Virus record (IMG/VR): IMGVR_UViG_3300044940_000071
Span: 1-40,155 of that record
Strand: one strand, 5' to 3'
DNA length: 40,155 nucleotides
Origin: a virus
The notes under the pieces: generated by a model
Seen by the model: the letters and a program-made list of their open reading frames with translations, nothing else
Databases searched by the model: none
What the model was told of the DNA's origin: nothing
Part shown: in pieces, positions 23,503-32,014 of the stretch
Numbering within the stretch: the first letter of the stretch is position 1
Layout: the number at the start of each line of letters is the position of its first letter
Made by a program: the position numbers and the translations under genes

Positions 23503-23572
23503 TTGCGGAGGCAGGAATCGAACCTACTACGTTCAGCGTATGAAACTGAATGAGTTCCAAACTCTCTCCGCT
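23503..23572 (-). tRNA. tRNA-like element, anticodon CAU, with reduced D-arm
   Basis: On the minus strand the acceptor GCGGAG (23571-23566) pairs with CTCCGC (23510-23505). The T-arm is canonical: GTAGG, loop TTCGATT, then CCTGC. The anticodon stem TCAGT/GCTGA carries a 7-nt loop TTCATAC, giving CAU (Met, or Ile if modified). The variable loop is 5 nt. Odd points are that base pair 1-72 is A-A, U8 is missing, and the D-arm (GAG-TTTGGAA-CTC) is short. No CCA is encoded. It fits exactly between the stop of the 23578 gene and the start of the 22929 gene, so it is cut out of the structural message if functional. Confidence 0.65.
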
Positions 23573-23577
23573 TTTAT

Positions 23578-24708
23578 TTATTTCCAAATTCCTGAAAGTT
23601 GAAAGCCGTAGCTATCCTTACAAGTATAACAGTCTGAATACCTGTTCAAATTCTCGCTGCTCGTTAATTCAATACACAGGTAGTTGTACAGACGGTTTTC
23701 ATACTCGCTCCGATAGGCAGCCTTTAATTCATCAATCTTTTCAGGAATAACAAGCGTGTAATAATTAGGATTGGCTTTTGAACCAATGTTCTGCATGAGC
23801 AGCTCTCCGGCTTTGAACCTCACGGCATGAGCAATGGTAATGGCATACGGGTCGGATTGAAAGTTAAATTCATCCTTGCAAATCGTTTGTTCTGCACGGC
23901 ATCCAATCTCAACGTCAAAAACAAGTCCGTAGGTTTCTTTTACATACTGCCATGATTCACGGTCGGCAATACTCGCACCTTTAGCTCCGCCAAGCATTGC
24001 ATAGGAAGCCCATCCGTAGTCCTTATTATTTATGACATTGTAACAAGGATTCAAGGTATTCCATACAGGCTTATTAGCACCACAGCCACAGCTTGCTGCC
24101 GTATTGTAAGGCTTAAAGGTTGTTTGATAAATAAAATAAAGCCGCTGATTTGCTCCGTCAATCTTCTTCAGCTCGTCAATTAAAAACTCAAAGTCATTCC
24201 ACTTTAACTTTCCGGCTTCTGTGTTTAAGACAACCGAAGCGATGGCAACGGAATCAAACCTGTCGTAAACATCAACCGTAATTGTGCCTGTTGTATCGAA
24301 TTTAGTTCCTATCCTCTTTATCTTAAAGTAGCCTCCTGCAATGGCAGCAAACTGAATAACGGCTGCATTGAACACTCCTGAAGTCATAAGGTTTCTGGCT
24401 TCAAGGTATTCACCCATGATGCCATGATAAGGCTGTCGTTTTATCCTTGCGCCTGCTGTTATGCAGGCAAGCAGGTCAGCTCTCGTCTGCCGTATGGCTT
24501 CCTCACGTGCTGCTTCCATCATCTGCCACAAGCCTTCACAATCGGCTGCCGATGATACCATGTTTAAATTCAATCCTTCAAGCTCGTCAAGATAAATTCC
24601 TGACTTGCTTTCAGAAGCATCAGAAGGCATTCCGGCTGTGAAGCAATCACAATCCGTCCTGCTTAAACCGATGATATTATTGAAGCATGTATCAATAGCT
24701 GCCGACAT
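23578..24708 (-). CDS. Structural protein after the capsid gene, 376 aa
   Basis: The protein has several Cys clusters (RTDCDCFTAG, AASCGCGANKP, YSDCYTCKDSYG) and beta-rich stretches (TGTITVDVYDRFDSVAIASV). The N-terminal third is helical. I do not know the family by name. The position directly after the major capsid gene and before neck genes suggests a head-completion or capsid-associated virion protein. A terminator separates it from the capsid gene, so it is expressed by read-through or at a lower level. Confidence 0.6.
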   Translation of the reverse strand: MSAAIDTCFNNIIGLSRTDCDCFTAGMPSDASESKSGIYLDELEGLNLNMVSSAADCEGLWQMMEAAREEAIRQTRADLLACITAGARIKRQPYHGIMGEYLEARNLMTSGVFNAAVIQFAAIAGGYFKIKRIGTKFDTTGTITVDVYDRFDSVAIASVVLNTEAGKLKWNDFEFLIDELKKIDGANQRLYFIYQTTFKPYNTAASCGCGANKPVWNTLNPCYNVINNKDYGWASYAMLGGAKGASIADRESWQYVKETYGLVFDVEIGCRAEQTICKDEFNFQSDPYAITIAHAVRFKAGELLMQNIGSKANPNYYTLVIPEKIDELKAAYRSEYENRLYNYLCIELTSSENLNRYSDCYTCKDSYGFQLSGIWK

Positions 24709-24719
24709 AATTCTTTTTT

Positions 24720-24749
24720 AAAAAGCTCCGGCACAAGTTGCACCGGAGC
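24720..24749 (-). terminator. Intrinsic terminator after the major capsid gene
   Basis: On the minus strand GCTCCGG (24749-24743) pairs with CCGGAGC (24731-24725), with TGCA/TGTG bases in the loop region. TTTTT (24724-24720) follows. It lies 30 nt after the capsid stop and 12 nt before the next start. A partial terminator here would keep capsid transcripts more abundant than those downstream. Confidence 0.8.
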
Positions 24750-24778
24750 GCATTAAGAAAAGAACTCACGAGAAAGGA

Positions 24779-25783
24779 CTAAACGCAATTGAACTGCAAT
24801 ATGCCTGTACGACCTGTATCACAACCAAGCGGATTTAAGAATATACCGCCTTTTGTGCGCACTTCCCAGATGTGATAAATTTCATCATTGGAACATTCGG
24901 TTGTATAGTGTACATCATACATTACTCCGGGAAGCGAAGGTGAAGCAACGCTTGAGCGCATCTGCCAATTGTTCCTCATCTTATACTCCTGCGGTACGGC
25001 TGAATAATAAGCCTTAGTTACAAGAGCAACTGCATTAGGATTGATAAGGAACGTAGCTTTTGCAGCAGCAATGGAATCAACATTGAACAGGTCAAAGTAT
25101 TTCTTAAAGGTCTGCATTTTTGCTGCATTGCCTTTTCCATCAGCATTAGCCATTTCCTTCATGGCATTGAACTCACTGATGTAAAGATTCTGACCTGAAA
25201 GCATGTACATGTTGCTCATCTTATTGACAGCCATTGCCAGAGCAAAGTATCCCATCAGATTGGCAGTCCAGTTAGCAGCAGGAATGTTGGTAACTGTTCC
25301 GGAAACGGTATAAGGCGAAGTCAGTGCATTTGTTCCGGCATTAGCAACAAGGAAAGCAACAACCTGTTTAGCCCAGAACTCATCCATTGTCTTAAGAGCT
25401 TCTGCCATCTGTCTTGCAGCCACTTCTTCTTTTGAAAGGACATTGGTTCTGAACTCAAATTCTTTCACCTTTACGCCAACGGATTTACAGGTGGTAAGTT
25501 CAATCTCTTTACATACCGAACCCGCCTCTGAACCTGTAATATCGCATTGGTCGGAACAGTCACTAACCGTAAGGTCGCAGTTCTGATGCCAGATAAGACT
25601 TAACTTTCGGTCTTTCGTAGGGTCTTGAACAGGCGAAAGCCTTGCGGTTTGATTCTCCAATACTGCCTGTGCAGCAACAGAGAATGGTGTGATATCAGCC
25701 TGACGGACATCGTCAGAGAAATGATTTTGAGCGAGTGCCTGTACTTTGACAAGCTCGCTGCATGTAAATACTCCAGCGGACAT
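24779..25783 (-). CDS. Major capsid protein, 334 aa
   Basis: Position directly after a scaffold-like gene, size, high Ala content and a strong terminator after it mark this as the major capsid protein. It starts MSAGVFTCSELVKVQALAQN and has a mixed alpha/beta body (KEFEFRTNVLSKEEVAARQ). The SLPGVMYDVHYTTECSNDE end resembles the C-terminal domains of HK97-type capsid proteins of Bacteroidota phages. Cys residues are unusually many (TVSDCSDQCDITGSEAGSVC), so disulfide stabilisation is possible. The fold assignment is inference. Confidence 0.8.
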   Translation of the reverse strand: MSAGVFTCSELVKVQALAQNHFSDDVRQADITPFSVAAQAVLENQTARLSPVQDPTKDRKLSLIWHQNCDLTVSDCSDQCDITGSEAGSVCKEIELTTCKSVGVKVKEFEFRTNVLSKEEVAARQMAEALKTMDEFWAKQVVAFLVANAGTNALTSPYTVSGTVTNIPAANWTANLMGYFALAMAVNKMSNMYMLSGQNLYISEFNAMKEMANADGKGNAAKMQTFKKYFDLFNVDSIAAAKATFLINPNAVALVTKAYYSAVPQEYKMRNNWQMRSSVASPSLPGVMYDVHYTTECSNDEIYHIWEVRTKGGIFLNPLGCDTGRTGILQFNCV

Positions 25784-25820
25784 TAGATTTTAAAGTGTTT
25801 TTAGAAGGTTAAACAAAGAT

Positions 25821-26759
25821 TTAATTAATCGTGCCATTCATCAGGTCAGCAAGAGCTATTTGTGCTTCGGCTTTTTCAGACTTGCTTAACTCTGCGTTGT
25901 TCTGAATTTCCTGAAGCATCTTTTCTGCTTCCTGCCTGTTGGCTGGCTTACGTAATTGAATCTTGCTTTGCCATGTCTTTTCAACCTTCTCACTACCTTT
26001 TTGTTCAGGTAAGTGTGCTGAACGTTTTTGCGTTTTATTAAACATCCAATACTTACCTGCAATTTCCGATACGAACTCTTTGAAATCCTTCGGAGAGCCA
26101 TGCTGATTCTCCAGACGGTTATTGTCTTTATCAAGAATAAAGATTGTTGGCTGACCGCCAGGATTTTCACGTACCTCGTAATTCATGCTTTCAAGCTCTT
26201 TATTGAACCACGAAAGCTGATTGTTACGAAGTTTAGGCTCATCCGGCAGCACAGGATTAAGTTCTTCAAGTAGTGTAGAAGCCTCTTTCATAACATGAGA
26301 AAGCACCTCTTTCCGTTTTTGCTCCGCAATCAGGTTGTTGTACTTCTGTTGCCACTCGTCATTAATACGTTTTTCAACGTTTTTAATTGACTTCTCTAAG
26401 GCAACGTATGCAGGGTGGGACTTAACCTGCTCATCAGTAATTTGCTTTGAGCCTTCGATGGACTTAATGTAGTCCTCAATAAGCTCAAGACCTGTCTTGC
26501 TGGATTCAAATTGGAACTTTTCTTTGAATTTTGTCTCAAAGCCGGACATGATTTCAGCATTTGCCTTTTTGTATGCTCTTTCAAAGGCATCAGCTTCTCT
26601 TTTCTTAAAGCCTTCAACACGCTGACTGTCCCATACAAGCAGCGTATCAATAGCTTCACCGATTTTCTCCTCTGTTAAAAGAGGCAATACCTCATCAGCT
26701 TTTTTACCTAATGCTTTTTGAGCAAAGGTGCTAATCAGGTCTTTGAGTTTTTCTTCCAT
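25821..26759 (-). CDS. Capsid scaffolding protein, 312 aa
   Basis: A highly charged, mostly helical protein. A helical N-terminus (MEEKLKDLISTFAQKALGKK) is followed by long Lys/Glu-rich coiled-coil stretches (about residues 55-165) and a basic C-terminus. The gene lies directly before the major capsid gene, where tailed phages encode the scaffold that shapes the prohead and then leaves. No protease motif is seen. The start overlaps the end of the 26731-26943 gene by 29 nt. Confidence 0.75.
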   Translation of the reverse strand: MEEKLKDLISTFAQKALGKKADEVLPLLTEEKIGEAIDTLLVWDSQRVEGFKKREADAFERAYKKANAEIMSGFETKFKEKFQFESSKTGLELIEDYIKSIEGSKQITDEQVKSHPAYVALEKSIKNVEKRINDEWQQKYNNLIAEQKRKEVLSHVMKEASTLLEELNPVLPDEPKLRNNQLSWFNKELESMNYEVRENPGGQPTIFILDKDNNRLENQHGSPKDFKEFVSEIAGKYWMFNKTQKRSAHLPEQKGSEKVEKTWQSKIQLRKPANRQEAEKMLQEIQNNAELSKSEKAEAQIALADLMNGTIN

Positions 26760-26943
26760 GATTGGACGTTTTATTTTCTTTTAAATTGATTTCAGGTGGT
26801 AAAAATGTACTTGTCTTTCTGATTGTTATTTCCTCAATATCATATTGACGAAGCCAGCCTTTCTTTGCAAGTAAATTATATCCTTCCTCGTCAATAATCT
26901 GCTCGTGTCCTGTCTTTCTGTGTACAATCTTATAGTTTTTCAT
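26731..26943 (-). CDS. Small head-region protein, 70 aa
   Basis: A basic protein starting MKNYKIVHRKTGHEQIIDEE, with GYNLLAKKGWLRQYDIEEI in the middle. I recognise no family. It overlaps the 26940-27224 gene by ATGA and the scaffold gene by 29 nt, so it is part of the head operon. Small genes in this place often encode head decoration or accessory proteins, but I see no motif for it. Confidence 0.6.
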   Translation of the reverse strand: MKNYKIVHRKTGHEQIIDEEGYNLLAKKGWLRQYDIEEITIRKTSTFLPPEINLKENKTSNHGRKTQRPD

Positions 26944-27224
26944 GCCCAGATTTTTGCTTTTCTGCCTCGCTTTTTAGCTTCTGTCTGTTCAGCAGGTTTT
27001 GATTCAGTGTTTCCGTTTCCGTTGTGATTTACAATTCCAGCTATTTCAGGTGGAACGAAAGCTGCTTTTTCTTTTCCATTTTCATAGACCATAGCTTCGC
27101 CTTCGGGCAATACTACCTCCCAATCGGTCTTTATTGGCCAAGATTTATCGGCAAGCTCCCATGCTTTCAATGGAAATGGTCGTGTGATTTCAGGATTCTT
27201 TTTGTTCCTTAAAGTAATAATCAT
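26940..27224 (-). CDS. Small head-region protein with basic tail, 94 aa
   Basis: A protein of LRNKKNPEITRPFPLKAWEL type with a likely compact beta domain (EVVLPEGEAMVYENGKEK). It ends in a flexible Asn/Gly/Glu-rich stretch and a basic KKRGRKAK end. No family recognised. It is the first gene of the head operon after the candidate late promoter at 27244-27304. The ATG at 27224 is 20 nt downstream of the -7-like TTACTTTG. An AT-hook-like KRGRKAK suggests DNA contact, as speculation. Confidence 0.6.
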   Translation of the reverse strand: MIITLRNKKNPEITRPFPLKAWELADKSWPIKTDWEVVLPEGEAMVYENGKEKAAFVPPEIAGIVNHNGNGNTESKPAEQTEAKKRGRKAKIWA

Positions 27225-27243
27225 AGTGCATGAATTTGTTATG

Positions 27244-27304
27244 CAAAGTAAAACTGTATTTAGGCTTTAAAGCGGATTTTTTGAAAATTGTAACTGTTGG
27301 TTAC
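27244..27304 (-). promoter_or_regulatory. Candidate late promoter with GTAAC-N5-GTTAC palindrome
   Basis: The minus-strand -7-like element TTACTTTG lies at 27251-27244 and the palindrome GTAACCAACAGTTAC at 27304-27290, with 38 bp between them. The palindrome differs at only one base from the one at 12120-12134 when both are read in suitable orientation, and the spacing to the -7 element is identical. It should drive the head genes starting at 27224. Confidence 0.6.
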
Positions 27305-27322
27305 ATATTTAATAGTCAAAGC

Positions 27323-27433
27323 CTAAAACGGACATCCGCAGTGTATGCACGTTTTATTGCCTGACCAATTAGCTTTTCCGCATATACTGCACTCCTTTTC
27401 AGACTGATAGTCATTTATAGCAGCATCAATCAT
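27323..27433 (-). CDS. 36-residue zinc-ribbon peptide
   Basis: The peptide reads MIDAAINDYQSEKECSIC, then GKANWSGNKTCIHCGCPF. C15/C18 and C29/C32 (with C34) form a complete two-CxxC zinc-binding unit, which random sequence rarely gives. The ATG at 27433 overlaps the end of the 27426-27641 gene by 8 nt, so translation is coupled. Function unknown. It may be a small nucleic-acid-binding or virion accessory protein at the head operon boundary. Confidence 0.65.
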   Translation of the reverse strand: MIDAAINDYQSEKECSICGKANWSGNKTCIHCGCPF

Positions 27434-27641
27434 TCTCTTTATCTCGTCTAAAACCTAAAACTTTACTTACATTGCATTCTTTTAAGAAGTTTAAAATCTG
27501 AATAATAGCATCAATCCTTTGTTCAGAACTAAGATTTTTAAGAGTTTCAGGTAGCTGATTAACTTCGTTTTGCAGGATGTCCAAAAGCAGATTTACAATG
27601 TCATTTAGATTGGCGTTTCGGCGATTGTTTTTTATTTTCAT
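27426..27641 (-). CDS. Hypothetical helical protein, 71 aa
   Basis: A mostly helical protein (NDIVNLLLDILQNEVNQL, then RIDAIIQILNFLKECN). It has a leucine-rich amphipathic pattern and a basic start (MKIKNNRRNAN). I recognise no family. It lies between the head morphogenesis gene and the zinc-ribbon peptide in the leftward structural operon, with 20 nt to the former. A small head-assembly or regulatory role is possible. Confidence 0.6.
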   Translation of the reverse strand: MKIKNNRRNANLNDIVNLLLDILQNEVNQLPETLKNLSSEQRIDAIIQILNFLKECNVSKVLGFRRDKEND

Positions 27642-27661
27642 AACTTTATTTATTTTATTAT

Positions 27662-28594
27662 TTAAGCTGCAAGTTTGTTTTTCAGGTCAGGACGAAGCAT
27701 GATGGCTATTTCATTGCTTACAAATCTTACCATGTGCCTACAATTAAACCGACCCATATCTATGAGCGGATTGTAAACAACAATGCCGGTTTCTTTTTCT
27801 TCTTTTGTCTTTGGCAGGTCTTTGTCATTAATCCACTCCTGCGCCTCATCAACTGTAAACACCTTGCCGTTTCGTTCAATGCAGAATTTCCGGCTGGTTT
27901 CAATAAGTCCACCTTCGTAAATGAAAGCCGAAAGCTCTAATGCCTTTGCGTATTCACTATTATTGGCACGGTCAAACTGCTGATAGGTGTCAAATGCAAA
28001 ACCTTTGTAATATCGTGTAAGCAAACCATCGAGGTCGCCTTGCCCTGTAATGGTTTTTCTCAATATCTGAATGTAATCCTTTATCGGTATCTGTGCTGCT
28101 ACGCTCTTATATGTCAACTGCTTTATCTTTTCTCTTACTGTCGTATCTCTAAAAAGGCTGTCAAGATAACCGCCTCGTTTTAACTTGCCGGAGCTGCTTA
28201 TTCCAAGCCTCTCAAGCATGATTTCCTTTACGGCTTCACGTGCTTTCTTAAAGCGGTTTTTATCGGTTTCAATCAGTGAATAATAGTGTGAATTGGCATT
28301 TAAAAGCTGAATAAAATCAGAGGCAATCCGGTCAACAATCTTTACGTTTTCATTTTTAATAAACTCATCGTAAATCTTATCCAATGCTTTCGAGAAGTTT
28401 ACAGGGTCTCCGTCAAAGTCAATCTTTCCGTCATTATTGACAACAACCTCAAGTATATCGTCAATAATCATATTCAGAAGCCTGTCCTCTGTGTAGGCAA
28501 TAAGACGAAGCAGTTTTTCCTGCTGTTTTCCCATCAGGTCAAGCCTTGTTTTATAGATTGACTTCAGCTTTCGGTTTAACTCCTGGCTGTTCAT
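27662..28594 (-). CDS. Phage head morphogenesis (Mu gpF/SPP1 gp7-like) protein, 310 aa
   Basis: The C-terminal motif is the key. SRKFCIERNGKVFTVDEAQE (about residues 233-252) and YNPLIDMGRFNCRHMVRFV (about 274-292) match the RxxCxxRNGKVF...NPLID.GR.NCRH pattern of minor head proteins. The N-terminal part is helical. These proteins associate with the portal and take part in prohead assembly and DNA ejection. It overlaps the portal gene by ATGA, in the expected order terminase-portal-head morphogenesis. Confidence 0.8.
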   Translation of the reverse strand: MNSQELNRKLKSIYKTRLDLMGKQQEKLLRLIAYTEDRLLNMIIDDILEVVVNNDGKIDFDGDPVNFSKALDKIYDEFIKNENVKIVDRIASDFIQLLNANSHYYSLIETDKNRFKKAREAVKEIMLERLGISSSGKLKRGGYLDSLFRDTTVREKIKQLTYKSVAAQIPIKDYIQILRKTITGQGDLDGLLTRYYKGFAFDTYQQFDRANNSEYAKALELSAFIYEGGLIETSRKFCIERNGKVFTVDEAQEWINDKDLPKTKEEKETGIVVYNPLIDMGRFNCRHMVRFVSNEIAIMLRPDLKNKLAA

Positions 28595-30444
28595 TGACTT
28601 ATCATTTCAGCAAACGGCAATTTAACTTCCTGCGCCTTCTCAATCTGCTCTTTTATCTGTCTTACTTTTTCTTTAACAAGCTCTCGCTGCTTTTCATAGA
28701 CAAGTTTGTAAAAATCTTCGTTCTCAACTTCAAGTTCTTCAAATATCCTCTTAAAATTAGAATAGAGAATTACATCTTCTTTATCAACAAGTCCCTGACT
28801 AACAAGCATGTTTATTGTTGATGGGTCTTTGCCTTCAAAAGGAAAAAACCTCTGCTTCGTCTCAATCTTCATAATTAAATCCGGATAGTCAGAATAAATC
28901 AGATTGATAAGGTCATTGTTTAGCTGCTCAATCACGTACGATGAAACACCGGCTTGCTTTGCCAATTGAATCTTTGTAATCAAATCTGTTTCACTTTCAA
29001 GTCCGATTCTGTGTCCGAACTTATGCCTTACAACAAGTTCATTATTCAGGTCATTGTAGGCTGCATTAACACGTATAACAAACTGCCATGCAGATGAGTA
29101 CTGCTGCATTAACCTTTTCAAAGCATCGTAAATACTCTGGTAGTCAATCTGGCTTTCTGTTGCTGTTTTTATTGTTGAGCTGACTACAAAGCGGTTTGAA
29201 TTGTAAACAGCTTCAATGGCTTTCCTTTCGTGCCTTTCCATCTGCTCTGTAAGGCGGTCGAGTATGTCAATAGGAGCGGATATGTAGGCTTTCAGCTGAC
29301 GTAAATCAAAGATGTCTTTCGGGTCTCGTGGCAGGCTAAGCGTAATTTTATCCTGTCCGCTTTTATTGGTCTGGTAGCCTGTCCCATTGCAAGCTCCGCA
29401 CATCTTGCCATCAGGCGTCTGACCATTATTGCAAGGAATATAATTTCCTTCAATGCTTTGTCCATTGCAGCGTGGCAGGTATTCGAAAGTCTGCGCAAAG
29501 ACGTGAAGGCTTTCGGTTATATCAAGCTCACTGCACGTCTTAACGGCTTTCCTAAGATACGGCAAAGCATTATGCCAATTATTAATCATCGTCCTGCCAT
29601 TTGTTCTTAGGTCAGGAATGTTTCCGATACGAAATGCCGGTGTGAAACCAGCTTTTGGCTCTGTAAATACAACCGAAAAGTAATTATTTCCTAATTTAAG
29701 AAAGTATTGCTGTGTTGGAATCACATCTTCAATATCTACCGCTCCGTCTTCTGAATACAGAACTTCGTTTTGCATTGACACAATGCCGGCTTCTTCCTTT
29801 GCAATCTGCGTCATTGCAACCTGCTCATTCTGCGCTATGATTGAATAATAAAATCCTTCCTTATCCTTTTCTTTTTCTTTATACCTTATAGCTTTTCTGA
29901 ATATAAGCCAATCTAATTCATTGTTCACATACTCAAAGTTCAAGACTTCGTCTGAATAGATAGGAATGCCATAAACAACAGGACGTTCAATACGGTTGTC
30001 ATAGTCATTAAAAAGAAACAACATGAAAGCATTCGGGTCAACACTGTAAAGGTCAAAAAGCGTATCCTCGAGATATTTATCAACGCCTCTGTTATTGTAA
30101 AATGAATCAATGATTTCCTTCAAACGGTTGTATTTGTCCTTGCCTTCGTCATTCAGATAAAAAAACTCTTTAATAATAGGCTGCGCTGAAGCTACCTTCC
30201 TTTCAGGCATCATTATTTTATTCGTGATTGACTGAACAACAATGATAGTTAGCTTTTTACGCTGCTTAAACTGCTCATCATCCTCTCTGCTGTTAAACTG
30301 CTGAATCATGCTTTCAATACCTTCGCCTGTTACCATCATCCGGTACTCTTTGGCAAGGTTGACCGTATGGTCAAAGTCGGCATGACGTTTGTTTTTTGTT
30401 ACATGCTCGACTAAAATTTCAAATAAGTTATTAAATCCTTCCAT
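28591..30444 (-). CDS. Portal protein, 617 aa
   Basis: The size, the position between terminase and minor head protein, and the sequence layout fit a phage portal, the ring through which DNA is packaged. It starts MEGFNNLFEILVEHVTKNKR. Around residues 340-380 it carries a Cys-rich insert ending KMCGACNGTGYQ, a DnaJ-like zinc loop seen in some Bacteroidota phage portals. The C-terminal helical part (KLVYEKQRELVKEKVRQIKE) fits the portal wing or barrel. It overlaps the 30431-30634 gene by 14 nt. Confidence 0.8.
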   Translation of the reverse strand: MEGFNNLFEILVEHVTKNKRHADFDHTVNLAKEYRMMVTGEGIESMIQQFNSREDDEQFKQRKKLTIIVVQSITNKIMMPERKVASAQPIIKEFFYLNDEGKDKYNRLKEIIDSFYNNRGVDKYLEDTLFDLYSVDPNAFMLFLFNDYDNRIERPVVYGIPIYSDEVLNFEYVNNELDWLIFRKAIRYKEKEKDKEGFYYSIIAQNEQVAMTQIAKEEAGIVSMQNEVLYSEDGAVDIEDVIPTQQYFLKLGNNYFSVVFTEPKAGFTPAFRIGNIPDLRTNGRTMINNWHNALPYLRKAVKTCSELDITESLHVFAQTFEYLPRCNGQSIEGNYIPCNNGQTPDGKMCGACNGTGYQTNKSGQDKITLSLPRDPKDIFDLRQLKAYISAPIDILDRLTEQMERHERKAIEAVYNSNRFVVSSTIKTATESQIDYQSIYDALKRLMQQYSSAWQFVIRVNAAYNDLNNELVVRHKFGHRIGLESETDLITKIQLAKQAGVSSYVIEQLNNDLINLIYSDYPDLIMKIETKQRFFPFEGKDPSTINMLVSQGLVDKEDVILYSNFKRIFEELEVENEDFYKLVYEKQRELVKEKVRQIKEQIEKAQEVKLPFAEMISQ

Positions 30445-30634
30445 TATTTAAACGTTTAAAGAAGTAGGTTCGCAATTTAAGATACAAGCCAAGACAAATG
30501 CCACCATTGAATAATAACTTCCTAACATCTTCATCCGAATAATTCTCAAGCAGCTCATACGCTTCCTGAACAGTAACACGCAATCCGCAGAGGTCGTATT
30601 TATCTTCATCATGTCTATCGGTATTGGTTCTCAT
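30431..30634 (-). CDS. Small packaging-region protein, 67 aa
   Basis: I choose the ATG at 30634 (MRTNTDRHDEDKYDL) rather than the longer frame from 30724. The longer N-terminus would lie entirely inside the terminase coding sequence. The rest (VTVQEAYELLENYSDEDVRK) is helical, ending in a basic C-terminus. No family recognised. It overlaps terminase by 20 nt and portal by 14 nt, so it is translationally coupled in the packaging operon. Confidence 0.65.
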   Translation of the reverse strand: MRTNTDRHDEDKYDLCGLRVTVQEAYELLENYSDEDVRKLLFNGGICLGLYLKLRTYFFKRLNNGRI

Positions 30635-32009
30635 AGTATTCTCGAAAACATGAAGTAAGAAAGTACTCAAGCGCATCGGTCGTATGACCGTACATTTCAA
30701 AATTCTTTTTAGTAGCCTCATCACGTGTCATTTCAACATGCTTTGTCCCATCAGGCAGTTCTTTCATGTATGTCATTTCTTTTATCAAATTCCTGCAATT
30801 AGGATGCAAAAGTAATCGAATCGGAAGCCTTTCCTGAAGAATGTCAAGAACAAATTCTTTTCTTCTCAACACAGGCCGGTTAGGAATTACACGGTTTGAA
30901 TTATTGTTTCGCTTTGCTGCAAGCAGATGTTCAACTACATCATAGTTATGCCTAATGTCGGAAATCGCTGATGTTGATTGATTCTTTCCTGTGTAGTCGC
31001 CATAATAATAGAATGTTATTATGTCATTGAAACGCTTCTTTTTAAAAGCATTGACAACGTGATAAGTCGTGTTCTCAGGATGGGCAAGGCAATACTCATC
31101 CAATACTTTAACATACCAAATGCCGTGTATAAGCTCAATCTGAATCTCAAGCATGGTCATGTATGGCTGTGAATTAAAATCAAACGTAAGGTGAACTGCC
31201 TGATTTTTATTAAATTCAATCTTATCAGATACATGCTTATCATAGTTAAAAGCATAATAATACTCCTGTCCTGTTTTAGGATGAGCGTCCCAATCGCCTT
31301 CTATTAATCTGGCTCTATCATAGTCGCTGTTTAAGCCAAGCAGCTGTTTATGATACATTTCCGCAAAGCGTTTATCAGGATTGTCGGTAAGCCTTGCCTG
31401 AATGTACTTCATGTTTTCCGGCAGGCTAACAGGATTTCCGTTTTTGTCTTTTACAAACCGGTATTTAAGCCATCCGTCATGCGGATTGCTGCACATGAGC
31501 AGTTTCGGTATTGTGCCGAAGTCATCTATCTTATACCTTATTCGTGAGCGCATTATTGAAGCACCACGTTCGGGCAATTCGCCTGCTTCATCCATAAACA
31601 TATCCGTGTATTCGGTCGAACCTAAATAAGTATAGTCGGGGTCTGAAGGTTTGTAATTGAGTGCAATTAATGAAATGGTTGAGTTATTAATAAACTTAAT
31701 TAAGGAAAGTTTTTCATTAAGTTTAAAATGCACTCCCGGTTGAAGCCCCATCTGCCTTGCCACATCATAAAATGTTACCATTGTTGATTCACGAAGCTGT
31801 TTTAATTCATGCCTTACAATACAGCCTCGCGATTCCGGCATGTTTAGCCTTCGCTGAATCTGCCATATACAGCCGAGCATGGTCTTGCCACCGCCTGCTG
31901 CTCCGCCATAAAGCACATCGGTGGTTAAATCATCTTCTAAAAAGTATAAAGCATCGGATTGCTTCTTTGACAGCTTAAGATTGGCTATCTCATTTTCTAT
32001 GTTGCTCAC
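30615..32009 (-). CDS. Terminase large subunit, 464 aa
   Basis: The packaging ATPase/nuclease. Walker A is GGAAGGGKT (residues 35-43) and Walker B is MFMDEA (137-142). The C-terminal nuclease domain shows HLTFDFNSQPYMT near residue 275 and an acidic YYGDYTGK further on. Length is typical. The start is a GTG (MSNIENEIANL) 5 nt after the stop of the 32015-32239 gene. A nearby ATG is out of frame. The enzyme cuts concatemers and pumps DNA into the prohead together with the 35978-36517 small subunit. Confidence 0.93.
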   Translation of the reverse strand: MSNIENEIANLKLSKKQSDALYFLEDDLTTDVLYGGAAGGGKTMLGCIWQIQRRLNMPESRGCIVRHELKQLRESTMVTFYDVARQMGLQPGVHFKLNEKLSLIKFINNSTISLIALNYKPSDPDYTYLGSTEYTDMFMDEAGELPERGASIMRSRIRYKIDDFGTIPKLLMCSNPHDGWLKYRFVKDKNGNPVSLPENMKYIQARLTDNPDKRFAEMYHKQLLGLNSDYDRARLIEGDWDAHPKTGQEYYYAFNYDKHVSDKIEFNKNQAVHLTFDFNSQPYMTMLEIQIELIHGIWYVKVLDEYCLAHPENTTYHVVNAFKKKRFNDIITFYYYGDYTGKNQSTSAISDIRHNYDVVEHLLAAKRNNNSNRVIPNRPVLRRKEFVLDILQERLPIRLLLHPNCRNLIKEMTYMKELPDGTKHVEMTRDEATKKNFEMYGHTTDALEYFLTSCFREYYENQYR

Positions 32010-32014
32010 ATTTT

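Noticed and set aside
30635-30724. Longer N-terminus for the 30431-30634 gene
   Set aside because: The extra 30 codons lie completely inside the terminase gene and are basic and low in meaning. The ATG at 30634 gives a normal short overlap.
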